This document shows, one piece after another, positions 43,253 to 53,677 of a stretch of 64,000 nt of DNA; position 1 is the first letter of the stretch, and every line of letters starts with the position of its first letter. The stretch comes from Agrobacterium sp. RAC06 (GTDB lineage Bacteria; Pseudomonadota; Alphaproteobacteria; Rhizobiales; Rhizobiaceae). Made by a program: the position numbers and the translations under genes. Under the pieces are notes generated by a model. It was given only the letters and a program-made list of their open reading frames with translations. It was not told the origin of the DNA and did no database searches. The stretch is from positions 1,984,001 through 2,048,000 of the forward strand of contig NZ_CP016499.1 of NCBI RefSeq assembly GCF_001713475.1, written 5' to 3'.

Positions 43253-46173
43253 CTAAAACTCTGCAGAGGCGCCGACCCAGAGAGTGCGGCCGATGACCCA
43301 GGGATTGCCGTTGGATGACTTTGCGTTGCCAAGCTCGTTGAAGAGATTGACGACCTTGAAGTTCAGGGTCATTCCATGGTCGTCCACGGATGCGAACTTG
43401 TAAGAGCCGCTCAAATCGACGGTCAGCACGGCAGCGAAAGCCTTGTCATCCCAGATGTCATGCAGCACTCCATCAATGCTCTCGTTGTCGTCGGTGTCTT
43501 CGACGCCATCATATGCGAAGTTGTAGTTGGCAGCGAGACCAAGCGTCAGCCGCTCGTCGAAGAAACTGCCGGAGAGACCGACCTGGGCGCGCAGCGGAAT
43601 GTCCATGTTGCCGGTGACGGCGTTGAATCCAGCCTGCGTGTAGGATGTCCCCTTGTATGAAATCCGTTTTTCCAGATCGTCTTCGTCGACGAAGTAGCTG
43701 TCGGCTGAGACATTTTTTTTTTGTCTGCCCAGGTGATCGAGGCTGCAAGAAGCGAGTTGTCCGCCGGGTTCCACGTGGCTGTCGGCAGTTCCTTCGCATA
43801 TTCGGCCGTCAAGGAGTCATACGAGCCTTTGGCATTGTTGGTCAGCACATAGGACGTATTCGTGGGCGTACGCGAGGAATACTGATCACGAGAACTACGA
43901 TGCAGATAACGAAAGCGCCATTCACCCTCGGTGAAAGGATCGGTAAAGTTGATCGCGGCAGTGAACTCATCCGTATATGGCGTCTTCAGATCCGCAGCAT
44001 CAAGGGTGTAATAGGTTTGCGTCGGCGTCGTTGCGAAATCCCCGACGGCACCTGTGGAGCTCGGCTGCCTTGAGTAGGTCGTGACGCGTGGTTGCTGGTT
44101 CCGAATTGCGTAAGAAAGATTGGCAGCGTCGTAATACCGGTTGAAACCACCGGAAATGCTGAAATCCTCCATCGGCGTTACCGTCGCAACGAGGCGCGGA
44201 GATATGTTCAGGTTGCCCTGATAGTCGTCATAGTCGAAACGGATGCCGGGGCGGAGGTTCAGCCAGTCGAAGGTCTGGTCGAGCTCCAGATAGGCGTTTG
44301 CCTGCATGATCTGCGCATGGATATCGTACGCCTTGTGGACCGTCTTGCTATACGCAAACTGTTCGCCGTAGCACTCTTCCGTCGTGTTGCAGGTAAAGGT
44401 CGATATGTTCGCAGCCCTCAAGGCCGTATAGGCTTGAGCGACGTTGTAGGTGTAGCTGACATAGTCTTCTGCCCGCCATCGGTGAGCCTCAGTGTAGCCG
44501 AACTCGTAGCCGGTCCGGAAAGTACCATTCCCGATATCGCCGGCCAGAGCCTGGGACCAGGTGTAGCTTTCCTGCCCCTGACCGCGCTCCTTGCCCATTC
44601 CGCCTTCTCGGCAAGATGTGGTGGTGGTCGAGGTCGGATCGACGCGGCACCAGTCGAGCATGCTCGATTCGAAGACCTTGGTTCTTGTCCCCGAAATGGT
44701 GCGCCAGTAGGTCGAGATCCAGTTGCGGATCGTGTTATCGCCACCGAGGTTGAGCGCGTCGGATTTCGATGCCGTGATCTTGCTGGTCAGAGAAACGTTC
44801 GAAAGCGTTTCGCCACCGAGCGAAAAATCCTCGAACTCGTACAAGTTCTCCAGCTTGCCTGCATAGGTCCGGGTCGCAGTATCAATCTCAAGGACCCGGT
44901 AATCGTCTGACTCGAAATCCTGATAGTAGTCAGTGTGAATGCCTTCCAGCTTGAACAGGCCGAGATCCGTCTCTGCATTGGCCTGGAACCGGTAGAACTC
45001 GTTCTTGGATTCGGACTGCACGAGCTCGTCGCCGTAGATGTAGTTCTTCGCCTTGTTGGTCCAGGCATCCGTCACGCTGTACTGGCCGATGACAGCGATA
45101 TTGTCCGTGATCGGACCGGTGACCGAGAAAGCCTTCTTCTTCTTGTAGAATTCCGGCTCACCTATGGCATTCGAATTGAGACCATCCTCTGTCGCGAGAT
45201 TGTATTTGACGAGGTCATCACTCTCGTATTCCACCGAGGCCAATGCTCTCAGCCTGTCGGTTGCTGGCTGCATCAGTTCGTACTCGACAACGCCGCCCTG
45301 GAAGGCGCCGTAACGGGCCGACGCATTGCTGTCGATGACCGTTGCGGATTCAACAAAATCCGTGGGCACGAACACGGTCTGCGAATGCAAGCCGTAGATG
45401 CGATCTGCATTGTAGGCCGTATCCTCGTCAGACAGTTCACCGCGGTTGCCGGTGTTGTAAGGCTCCTCGGTCCCCGTGATCGTATTGATGCCGATGCCGT
45501 TCAGGATGAAGTTGTTCTCATAGGTTCGCCCACCCGAGATCGAGACTTCCTGCGGCTTGGTGTTGAGGATTGCCTGGCTCTCGACGCCGGCATTCTCGTT
45601 GGTATCGTTCTGGTATTGCACATTGGGCAGACCGCGCAGGAAGCTGTTGGCATCCCCGCTGCTCGTGCGAATTCCGACCTGGGTTGAATCCATCACGGTG
45701 GTCCCCGTATCCGCCGCGCTCTCGGTTCCGAGTTTCACGCCGCCGCCGGAGGACGACACTGTAATTTCCTCAAGAACGGTCGTGCCGGCAGCAGCGGCTT
45801 CGTCGATCGTGCCTTCGGCAACCAGCGATGCGGTGCGGGCGCCTGTCACGCGGATCTCGATGCCGGCACCGGCAGTGAGGGCGCGCAGTGCAACCAGCGG
45901 ATCGGTTTCGCCGGCGACGGCCGCTGAGGTCCGGCCAGACACGAGGGCTGCGGCATAGCCGACCTGCCAGCCCGTCTGACGCGTGAAGGCCCTGAGGGCC
46001 GCATCGAGCGGCTGCGCAGGGATCGAGATCGCCCGGGGACCGTTCGTCGTCGGACTTGTCCCGGCATCCTGCGCTCGAACCTCAAATACACCGGCCGAAG
46101 CCGAAACCAGTGCCGTGGACACCATGAACATGGCAAGCCTGCGCTTGCCGACCGATACTCTACGCTCTGCCAT
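43253..46173 (-). CDS. TonB-dependent receptor/transducer, frameshifted at an A10 tract
   Basis: About 970 codons in two frames. N-terminus: signal peptide (LAMFMVSTALVSASAGVF), then an STN signalling domain (AISIPAQPLDAALRAFTRQT and GAGIEIRVTGARTASLVAEG), plug and beta-barrel. The frame breaks at 43713-43722, a run of ten A on the coding strand after GCAGAC: upstream reads WADKKK then out of frame, downstream resumes NVSADSYFVDEDDLEKRISY and ends at the aromatic C-terminal WVGASAEF. One extra A (or loss of two) joins them. The STN domain and adjacent FecR/FecI-like genes mark a surface-signalling receptor. Substrate unknown; the M16 protease upstream suggests a protein or peptide ligand. Confidence 0.85.
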
Positions 46174-46294
46174 CTTGATCCCGGGCCGGAAGCCCTTGTC
46201 ACCCTGTTGTCACCCCGCCGCCGCGCGTCATGCGCGTCGGCTCTGATGGGGATGACGTGTCAGCCCGGCCGGTCTCACAAAAAAACTTGAGATT

Positions 46295-47290
46295 TTAGCG
46301 AATGAATAAGATGCCGCCCGGCAATCGCTCGATGCGCGCCCCTGCGGCGGTGGCCACGCTATCGAGTGCGGCATCTGCCTCGGCAATGCGGAAGCTGCCG
46401 CTGACGGGGGTTTCAAGGGCGGCGGCCGGCAGAGTGACGATGGTGAGATCCGTATGGCGTCCGATCTCGACGAGGGCGTCACGCAAGGGAATGGCGGAAA
46501 GCTGGATCCAGCCTTCGCGCCAGGCAAGCCGGCTTTCATCGTCTCCCTGAGGAAGGAATGCGATCCGTGTGCGATCGACGGCCGCCGTCTGACCTGGCGT
46601 CATGGCAACCGGGCTCGATTGCTCGCCATCGCGGGTCAAGACGACGCGACCGCTTTCCAGATGCACGACGTCTTCTGCATCTCCGCGCGCCACATCAAAA
46701 GCCGTGCCGGTCACTGTCACGGTGCCATAGGCGCCTGTCACGCTGAACGGCCGGATAGCGTCATGCGCCACCTCAAAATAGGCCTCACCCTCGAGAAGCC
46801 GCACGGCCCGCCTGCCATCTTCGAAATCGAGGCGGACTGCCGTCTGGCTGTTCATCTGCATGCGGGAGCCGTCGGGCAGATCGACCGCGACGATCTCGCC
46901 GGCAGCGGTCCGATAGTCGGCCTGCAAACCGAGGATCCAGTCGCTTCCAAGCAGCGGCACGACGATGGCGGCGGTGATCGAGGCTGCGAGCGCGAGCGAC
47001 AGACGCGGAGAGCGCCGGGTGATAGCCGGCGAGTGTCTGATGGCCTCGACCGGCAGCAGCGATGCCGTCGCCGTCTGGGCGGAAGCCACAGTCAATGCGG
47101 GACATTCATAGAGCGCCAGCACCCGCGCCAAAGCCGCGCCCCGGTCCGCATCTTCGGCCAGCCAGGCATCGAGCGCATCCTGATCGACCTCCCCCGCCTG
47201 ACGCTTCAACACCCATTCGAGCGCCTGGTCTATTATCGGGTCCGGATGCCGATAGCGCGCTTGATCCTCATTGTCAGTCACTGCGTGCAT
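46295..47290 (-). CDS. FecR-family anti-sigma/signal-transducing protein
   Basis: 331 aa. N-terminal cytoplasmic DUF4880-like region (PIIDQALEWVLKRQAGEVDQ, DALDAWLAEDADRGAALARV), one membrane segment near residue 102-120 (LSLALAASITAAIVVPLLGS), then the periplasmic FecR domain (AAGEIVAVDLPDGSRMQMNS, VRLLEGEAYFEVAHDA, AFDVARGDAEDVVHLESGRV). It relays receptor occupancy to the sigma factor encoded 93 bp upstream. Gap to the receptor gene is 121 bp. A complete, normal-length member. Confidence 0.93.
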   Translation of the reverse strand: MHAVTDNEDQARYRHPDPIIDQALEWVLKRQAGEVDQDALDAWLAEDADRGAALARVLALYECPALTVASAQTATASLLPVEAIRHSPAITRRSPRLSLALAASITAAIVVPLLGSDWILGLQADYRTAAGEIVAVDLPDGSRMQMNSQTAVRLDFEDGRRAVRLLEGEAYFEVAHDAIRPFSVTGAYGTVTVTGTAFDVARGDAEDVVHLESGRVVLTRDGEQSSPVAMTPGQTAAVDRTRIAFLPQGDDESRLAWREGWIQLSAIPLRDALVEIGRHTDLTIVTLPAAALETPVSGSFRIAEADAALDSVATAAGARIERLPGGILFIR

Positions 47291-47383
47291 GACGGTCTTC
47301 CGCTGAAATGGTGCATGTTAATAGATGACGTTTCAAATCAGTTCTCCTCCCAAAAATTGCAGATTCGCGCCCGTGCACGCGGC

Positions 47384-47905
47384 TCATCGCTCCATCTTCT
47401 CCCGGATTTCCATGAGGACGGCCATGGCCATCTTCATGTCGTTGAACACGGTGTTTGGCGACACACCCAGCCTTCTGGCGATCTCGGGATAGGCAAGGCC
47501 TTCCAGCCGGTTGAGGCACCAGGCCGAACGGGCGCGCGGTGGAAGCGTCAGCAGCGCACGATTGAAGGCCTTGACCAGGTCGCGCTGGATGGCCTGATCT
47601 TCGATGCTCGGCTGGGGATCGGCGACAACGACGGTATCGGCCGCCTGGAATTCCCGCTCCTCATGCAGGGCCCGCACCTTGCGCCGGCGAAGATGATCGA
47701 GGGCGAGATTGCGAGCAGTCTGCCAGAGAAAGGCCTCGATATTGCCAGGCGTGCCCTGGTCGAGCGCCCGACGCGCTCTCAGATAGGCGTCGTGCGTCAA
47801 CTCCTCGGCCTCGGCCGTGTCGCGCACGATCCGCAGGATCGCCCGGTAGAGCGACTGCCGCATGCCGAGAAACGCGTCGTCCAGCCTCTGCGTATCGCCG
47901 GTCAT
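47384..47905 (-). CDS. FecI-like ECF sigma factor
   Basis: 173 aa from the ATG at 47905, preceded by AAGGG; the longer frame to 48148 runs into the protease gene. Region 2: YRAILRIVRDTAEAEELTHD and NIEAFLWQTARNLALDHLRR. Region 4: LPPRARSAWCLNRLEGLAYP then IARRLGVSPNTVFNDMKMAM. With FecR and an STN-bearing receptor it forms a classical cell-surface signalling cascade that should switch on the receptor gene when its ligand binds. Confidence 0.93.
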   Translation of the reverse strand: MTGDTQRLDDAFLGMRQSLYRAILRIVRDTAEAEELTHDAYLRARRALDQGTPGNIEAFLWQTARNLALDHLRRRKVRALHEEREFQAADTVVVADPQPSIEDQAIQRDLVKAFNRALLTLPPRARSAWCLNRLEGLAYPEIARRLGVSPNTVFNDMKMAMAVLMEIREKMER

Positions 47906-47987
47906 GACGATCCCTTGCCGAAGGACACGAGCGACGACGCCAGCCTCAGCCAAGCGCGCAATGGCTCCGCCCGGGCCGGCATGTCCG

Positions 47988-50762
47988 TCATTCGACCTCG
48001 CGTTCCGGCCTGGCGGCCGTGCCAAGCGGAAGCTTGGTGAGGACGGCGATATCTTCAGTGCGGAAGATATGGTTCGCATGGGCGACAAGCCTTTGCGCCG
48101 TGACCCGCTCGCCAAGGCCCTGCATGCGCCGCAGATAGCCCGCGTCACCGTAGCGGCGGTGGCTCAGAGCAAGGCGGCGCAGCCAGGTGTTGGGATCGGT
48201 CAGACGACTTTCTTCGGCAAAGGCGATGTCGGAGCGGATCTTCTCCACATCCGCCTGTCTGGCAATCTCCGGCATGCGATAGAGTACGGCAAATGCGGCT
48301 TGCGTCAGTTCCTCCGTGCGTTCCGGCGCGCAGTAAAAGGCGAGCGTGCCGAGAACACGATCCTGATCGGGATCGGCCTCCAGCTCGAATTCGAGGCTGT
48401 AGATGCCACCGAGAACATTGCGCAGTTCCTTCTTCAGGTTCTGCTGGGCAATCGGCGTCAGCGTTGAGATGACGAAGCTTGCCTCCGGCGTCCAGTCGAG
48501 CCCGGCGAAGAAGGAAATCTCGACACGTGCGCGATCGTCGGAGAAGACTTCGACCTGTGCCGCATGCCGCCCGGCCCTTTGCAGGGCGACCTCCGTCGTC
48601 ATCGAGGCCGCACGTGGGACGGCGCCGATCACGGAGGCGAAGCTGTCGCGGATCTCAAAGCCGGGCTCGGGGCCGACGGCATACCAGGTCACCGGTTGGT
48701 GAAAGTGGGTGCGGGCGATGTGGCTCAACTCTTCCGCATCCACCTGCCTCAGGTCCTGCAACGTATCGACCGCACCTGCTTCGCCGTAAAGCAGTTCGGC
48801 GCGCCGTGCGGCAAGCTCATCCGGCCGTTGGTCTTTCATCTGCGCATGCAGGGCCTCGACGGCTTCCGGCCTTACGCCACCGAAAGCAATGATTGCGGCA
48901 TAGGCCTCAAGGCGGGCCGGGAGATCGGCCGGGGCCGCAGCGATGCCAGCGTCGAGATCGCCTTCCTTGAGCGCGATGCTCCACTGCTGCGTCTGCTCCT
49001 TTGCCCAGAGATCGTGTTCGGACTGGCTCCAGAAGGTGAAGCCACTCTGATCAAAAAGCTGGACCGCCGCCTGGGAGGCCGAGCTTGGAAAAAGGCTGTT
49101 GAGGTATCCCGGGCGCGATTGGCCCGAGAGATAAACCTTGCCATCCGGCGTATCCCGCACCAGCCAGACCACCACGTCCCCGTTTGACAGCGTCCATTCG
49201 ATGACATCGGGATTTCCGGAGCGGCGCTCAGCGGAGATGCGGCCCGATCTGGCCACCTGTCGATCGGCTGGCCATACGGGTGCGGCGGTCGCAATCTCAG
49301 GTTCTGGTGTCCGTGGCTGACGTGGCGGAAGGTCAGCCATGGCCGCCCAGCGCGCGCGTTCCGCTTCCACGGTGGCAACCGTCGGCAGCGTCACCGAAAC
49401 GCCGCCCGGCACCTGGTAGAACAGGACCTGATCCTCGGCTGCCAGCATCTCCCGCAGGCGCTTATTGAGACCCTCGAACGTGATGCGATCGAGGAGAGCG
49501 GCCGTGCGGGTCGTGCGGGTTGCGGGATCATCGACGACCGAGCCGGTCAGAACCGCAGAGGCGATCCGGTCCTCCCATTCCGCATAGGTTCGGTTCTCGG
49601 CTGCTTTTCTGTTGTTCTCGTTGATGGCGCGGGCGCGCATCATCAGGCTTTCAAACCCGTCGCGCGCCACACCGTCACGCCGCAGCCGTTCGAGTGTTTC
49701 CATCAGCACAGGTATAGCTGCTGCGTGGTTGTCGGTGCGGGCGTTGAACGCGAGGATCAGCCGCTCCTCGGTCGTTTCCTGCGCCGCAAAGCCGAGGCTG
49801 TCATTGACCGTCGCATGATACGGTGCCTCCGCCTGCACGGCGTCGCGGATCAACCGCGTCAGGAAATACTGCTGCAGATAGGCGATCTGTCCCGCATCCG
49901 TCAGCCGGTTCGGCATGGGCAGCCGCAGGGCATAGGTTACCTGCGAGCTCGAGCCCTGCTCGTCCTGCACCAGGTTGACGTTGAGACCCTGCTTCAGGGG
50001 CAAAATACGGTAGTCGCGCTCCGGTGCGGGCAGCCTCGGTGCAGGACCGAAAGCCCTCTCAAGGGCATCACGTACTGCTTCCTTGTCAATGCGGCCGGAG
50101 ACGATCAGCGTCATGTTGGAGGCGCGATAGAGGCTTTCATAAAAGCTGCGGATCTCCTCGATCGAGGTGCGCGATATGCCGGCATGGGTGCCGATTGTCG
50201 GCCGGTCGACGTAACGCGACCCCGTGCGCAGGGCGGCCTTCTTCAGGCGGCTCACCCGGTCGGCGACGCTTACCGTCTGGCGCAGTTCCTCGAGGATGAC
50301 GAAGCGCTCCTTCTCCCAGTCCTCAGCCTCCAGTGCCGGCTTCATCACCAGATCGGCCATGAACTGCAGCGATCCCGCAAGATCAAGCGCATCATCCGGG
50401 CGGGTGCGCAGCATGAACTGTGTCTCCGCCTCCCGCGTCACCGCATTGATCTCGACGCCGGTTCGCCAGCCGAGCGCCTCGATCTCCTCGTGCATGGAGC
50501 GTCCGCGGGCCTCGTTCCTCTGGAAAACCATGTGTTCAAGGATATGGGCAATGCCGCTCGGCATCGGCTCGTCCACCGAACCGGCATGCACGATCAGGCG
50601 GATATTGAAGGGGTCCGCCTCCTTGCCGCTGTCATGGAGGAAGTAGCGCAGGCCGTTGTCGAGCGTCCCGGTCGCAATGCGCGGGTCCCAACCGGGGTCT
50701 TGTGCGGCCGAAGGGCCAGAAAGGCAAAACAGCGAGAGGACCGCAATGAAGATCAGGCGCAT
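47988..50762 (-). CDS. Periplasmic M16-family zinc metalloprotease (PqqL/FusC-like)
   Basis: 924 aa from the ATG at 50762; signal peptide MRLIFIAVLSLFCLSGPSAA. The inverted zinc motif HxxEH is in SGIAHILEHMVFQRN near residue 70, with the third ligand Glu in RFVILEELRQTVS about 75 residues on. Two M16 halves are visible (second around AIPVLMETLERLRRDG onward, with a further pseudo-domain to the C-terminus). M16 enzymes of this size degrade imported peptides; FusC and PqqL pair with TonB receptors to cleave imported ferredoxin-like proteins. First gene of the cluster, 82 bp ahead of the sigma gene. Confidence 0.9.
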   Translation of the reverse strand: MRLIFIAVLSLFCLSGPSAAQDPGWDPRIATGTLDNGLRYFLHDSGKEADPFNIRLIVHAGSVDEPMPSGIAHILEHMVFQRNEARGRSMHEEIEALGWRTGVEINAVTREAETQFMLRTRPDDALDLAGSLQFMADLVMKPALEAEDWEKERFVILEELRQTVSVADRVSRLKKAALRTGSRYVDRPTIGTHAGISRTSIEEIRSFYESLYRASNMTLIVSGRIDKEAVRDALERAFGPAPRLPAPERDYRILPLKQGLNVNLVQDEQGSSSQVTYALRLPMPNRLTDAGQIAYLQQYFLTRLIRDAVQAEAPYHATVNDSLGFAAQETTEERLILAFNARTDNHAAAIPVLMETLERLRRDGVARDGFESLMMRARAINENNRKAAENRTYAEWEDRIASAVLTGSVVDDPATRTTRTAALLDRITFEGLNKRLREMLAAEDQVLFYQVPGGVSVTLPTVATVEAERARWAAMADLPPRQPRTPEPEIATAAPVWPADRQVARSGRISAERRSGNPDVIEWTLSNGDVVVWLVRDTPDGKVYLSGQSRPGYLNSLFPSSASQAAVQLFDQSGFTFWSQSEHDLWAKEQTQQWSIALKEGDLDAGIAAAPADLPARLEAYAAIIAFGGVRPEAVEALHAQMKDQRPDELAARRAELLYGEAGAVDTLQDLRQVDAEELSHIARTHFHQPVTWYAVGPEPGFEIRDSFASVIGAVPRAASMTTEVALQRAGRHAAQVEVFSDDRARVEISFFAGLDWTPEASFVISTLTPIAQQNLKKELRNVLGGIYSLEFELEADPDQDRVLGTLAFYCAPERTEELTQAAFAVLYRMPEIARQADVEKIRSDIAFAEESRLTDPNTWLRRLALSHRRYGDAGYLRRMQGLGERVTAQRLVAHANHIFRTEDIAVLTKLPLGTAARPEREVE

Positions 50763-50923
50763 GTGAAGTTCCAAACAAGGGGGATCGGATCGTCGCAAGA
50801 CGCGACCGCCTCCAAAAGATGAATGGACCTATCAACTATAACAATTGATCACAAGTGCTGTGTTCGGAGCTTCCCAAGGGGGCATTCAATGGAAACAGCG
50901 GAGCCCGCCCCTCTCCACAAGGG

Positions 50924-51289
50924 TCAGGGCTGATCTTGCGGCGGATTGGCCGAAGGAACGGACGTATTGCCTTCGGTGCGGTCGCGGTGCAGCGCTGCCC
51001 TTGCAAGCAGGATAAGGGTGACCGGGGTCGTCAGCGTGACGAAGACACCGATGAGGATCTCGTGCAGGACGGCGCGCGAGCCGACGACTGAGAAGTAGAG
51101 GATCGAGGCCAGCATGATTGCGCCCGTGCCCCAACTCGTGCCGAGGGTTGGCGCGTGGATCCGCTGATAGAAGGTTGGCAGGCGCAAAAGCCCGATGGCA
51201 CCGAGCAGCGTCAGGCCCGAGCCGAGCAGAAGCAGCACGGAAACGCCGATGACGACCCAGAGCGGAAGATCGGCGACTGGCACGGTCAT
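50924..51289 (-). CDS. mrpG: Mrp antiporter subunit G (second operon)
   Basis: 121 aa, three membrane segments, family core LLRLPTFYQRIHAPTLGTSW near residue 34. Normal length, in contrast to the fused copy at 39083-40324. Overlaps mrpF by 4 bp; last gene of the operon, C-terminus rich in polar residues. Confidence 0.93.
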   Translation of the reverse strand: MTVPVADLPLWVVIGVSVLLLLGSGLTLLGAIGLLRLPTFYQRIHAPTLGTSWGTGAIMLASILYFSVVGSRAVLHEILIGVFVTLTTPVTLILLARAALHRDRTEGNTSVPSANPPQDQP

Positions 51290-51567
51290 TCGATTACCTC
51301 ACCGCGCATGAGGAATTTGGCCAGCGCCACGGTTGCCACGAAACCCAACAGGCTGATCACCAGGGCCGCCTCGAAATAGACCGTGCGGCCACTGCCGATC
51401 CCGAAGGTAACGAGCATCAGCATGGCGATCACATAACATGCATCGAGGGCGAGGATGCGGTCCTGGGCACGTGGGCCGATGAAGATGCGTACGGCCGCGA
51501 TAATCAGGGCGAGCCCGAGCAGCACCTTGGCAATCGAGACGGCGGTGAAAAGAATGATGGCGCTCAT
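51286..51567 (-). CDS. mrpF: Mrp antiporter subunit F (second operon)
   Basis: 93 aa, three membrane segments. RIFIGPRAQDRILALDACYV near residue 27 is the MnhF signature. Overlaps both neighbours by 4 bp. Confidence 0.93.
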   Translation of the reverse strand: MSAIILFTAVSIAKVLLGLALIIAAVRIFIGPRAQDRILALDACYVIAMLMLVTFGIGSGRTVYFEAALVISLLGFVATVALAKFLMRGEVIE

Positions 51568-52040
51568 TCGATAATCTCCAGCAACAGGCGTTCGTAGCGA
51601 TGCTTGATGTTAGCGACCCATTGCTCCTCGTCGATCAGGTCGAGAACGTGGATCAGGACAGTCTTCCGGCGCTCGTCATAGGCGAGCCAGGCAGAGCCCG
51701 GCGTGCTGGTCAGGATGACGGCCATGATGGCAAGGGCGGTGGGGTGCTCGATTTCGAGCGGCACCGTGATGAAGCCCGATGTCTGTTTTCGGCGCTTGCC
51801 GCTGAGCATCAGCAGGGCGACGGCAGCATTCGAGCGGATGATGTCGACGAAGACGATCAGGAAGAGCTTGGGCAGCAGATACCACTTCTTTATCTTCGGC
51901 TTGTCGGGTCTGAGCGATGCCATGGCCCAACCGCCGAAGATCGCCACGACAGAACCAAGGACCAGATGTCCGAGGGTAAAGTCATTGAGCAGCAGCCACA
52001 TTAGAAGCAGCGCCAGGCTGAGAAGTGGATGAGGGATCAT
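51564..52040 (-). CDS. mrpE: Mrp antiporter subunit E, full-length (second operon)
   Basis: 158 aa, normal length with the N-terminal membrane pair (LLSLALLLMWLLLNDFTLGH, LVLGSVVAIFGGWAMASL). Core segments IVFVDIIRSNAAVALLMLSG and VILTSTPGSAWLAYDERRKT. Overlaps neighbours by 4 bp. Confidence 0.93.
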   Translation of the reverse strand: MIPHPLLSLALLLMWLLLNDFTLGHLVLGSVVAIFGGWAMASLRPDKPKIKKWYLLPKLFLIVFVDIIRSNAAVALLMLSGKRRKQTSGFITVPLEIEHPTALAIMAVILTSTPGSAWLAYDERRKTVLIHVLDLIDEEQWVANIKHRYERLLLEIIE

Positions 52041-53677
52041 GGCGCGCTTCCTCCCTCACCTGCTGTCGTGCCGGAAGAGCTTTGATCCTTCACCACATGG
52101 GCATTGCGCACAGCATCCACATAGGCGGACGGGTTGGAGAGTGTCCGGATCGTCGTGTCCATATAGGTCATCGCCGGTCCTGCCTTCACGGTCAGGCCGA
52201 GCGTGAGCGAGAGCAACAGCATCACGGGAACGAGTTCGACCACGAGTACCCGCGGCACAGCCCCTTCGATCGATCCCCAGAAGGTGCGTATGCCCGCACG
52301 GGTCATGGAGATCAGGGCCGCGACGCCTGAGAGAATGACCAGCACGATCAGGGTCCAGACGGCAAGATCGGGCGTCGTCCCGATCGAGCCCGTGCCCATC
52401 ATGGCGGACAGCATGGCGAACTTGGCGATGAAGCCCGACAGCGGCGGCAGGCCGGCAAGCAAAATGCCGCAGGCCGCAAAGCAGATGCCGAGGATAGCCA
52501 TGGTCCCGGGCATGGTCGTGCCCTCGCCGTCCTCTATGTCCGCCTCCTCGCCGTCGCCATAGGCCTCCATGGTGACGGCAAGGACGTTGGCGCCCGCATC
52601 CTGTCCGCGCTCCACCAGTTCGATCAGCATGAAAAAGGCGCTGATCGTCAGGGTGGAACTCACGAGATAAAGCAGGGCACCGGAGGAGACGACACCGTCA
52701 TTGATGCCGAGCACCATCAAAAGCGTGCCGGAGGAAACGAGGACCGAATAGCCGGCGAGACGCCCCAGAGCCTGGGATGCGAGAACGCCGATGGTTCCGA
52801 AGACGAGCGTCGCCATGCCGCCGAGCAGCAGGACCTCCGCCCCGAAGCCGGCCGATGGACCATCACCGAACAGCAGCATGGTCAGGCGCAGGATGACGTA
52901 GATGCCGACCTTGCTGAGGATGGCGAACATGCCAGCCACCGGGGCTGAAGCCGCGCTGTAAGCGGACGGCAGCCAGAAACAGAGCGGCCACATGCCGACC
53001 TTGATCAGGAAGGCGACGCCGAGCACAGCAGCGCCAGCCTCCATCAGGATCAGGCGATCCGGCTCCATGTCCGGCATGCGCAGGGCAAGGTCGGCCATGT
53101 TCAGCGTGCCGGCGGTTCCATAGACAAGGCTGACCCCGATCAGGAAGAAGAGCGCTGCGACAAGGTTGACGGCGATGTAGTGGAGCCCGGACTTGACGCG
53201 CAGCGTGCCCGTGCCGTGCAACAGCAACCCATAGGAGGCGGCCAGCATGACTTCGAAGAAGACGAAGAGATTGAAGAGGTCCCCGGTCAGCAGCGCGCCG
53301 TTGACGCCAACCAGCAGAAGCTGGAACAGGGTGTGGAAATGGGCTCCGACGGCGTGCCACCTGGCCATGGAGAAGACCAGTGCGGCGATGGCGAGGACAG
53401 CGGTCAACAACAGCATCATCGCCGAAAGCCCGTCAATGACGAGCACGACGCCGAAGGGGGCCGCCCAATTTCCGAGCAGATAGACGTTTTCGAAACTGTT
53501 CGGTCCGCTCTCGACAATGAAGAGAACGAGGGCGTTCGCGAGCAGCAGAACCGTCGCCGTCAGGCTGACCAGCGCCTTGGTCGTCCTGTTGCGTTCGTCG
53601 ATGAACAGTAGGATCGCTGCCGTCATCATCGGCAAGAGGATCGGCGTGACGATGAGATGGTGGCTCCAGTCGATCAC
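52037..53677 (-). CDS. mrpD: Mrp antiporter subunit D (second operon)
   Basis: 546 aa from a GTG at 53677 that overlaps the mrpC stop (GTGA); longer frame to 54037 is mrpC in another frame. FNLFVFFEVMLAASYGLLLH with the conserved Glu near residue 140, FLIKVGMWPLCFWLPSAYSA with Lys. An acidic insert in a loop (VTMEAYGDGEEADIEDGEGT, about residues 361-380) is absent from the first operon's copy. Subunit of a K+ or Na+/H+ antiporter. Confidence 0.94.
   Translation of the reverse strand: MIDWSHHLIVTPILLPMMTAAILLFIDERNRTTKALVSLTATVLLLANALVLFIVESGPNSFENVYLLGNWAAPFGVVLVIDGLSAMMLLLTAVLAIAALVFSMARWHAVGAHFHTLFQLLLVGVNGALLTGDLFNLFVFFEVMLAASYGLLLHGTGTLRVKSGLHYIAVNLVAALFFLIGVSLVYGTAGTLNMADLALRMPDMEPDRLILMEAGAAVLGVAFLIKVGMWPLCFWLPSAYSAASAPVAGMFAILSKVGIYVILRLTMLLFGDGPSAGFGAEVLLLGGMATLVFGTIGVLASQALGRLAGYSVLVSSGTLLMVLGINDGVVSSGALLYLVSSTLTISAFFMLIELVERGQDAGANVLAVTMEAYGDGEEADIEDGEGTTMPGTMAILGICFAACGILLAGLPPLSGFIAKFAMLSAMMGTGSIGTTPDLAVWTLIVLVILSGVAALISMTRAGIRTFWGSIEGAVPRVLVVELVPVMLLLSLTLGLTVKAGPAMTYMDTTIRTLSNPSAYVDAVRNAHVVKDQSSSGTTAGEGGSAP

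Noticed and set aside
46454..48040. 528-codon plus-strand frame
   Set aside because: Antisense to the FecR-like and sigma genes, which have strong family motifs. No ribosome site or domain.
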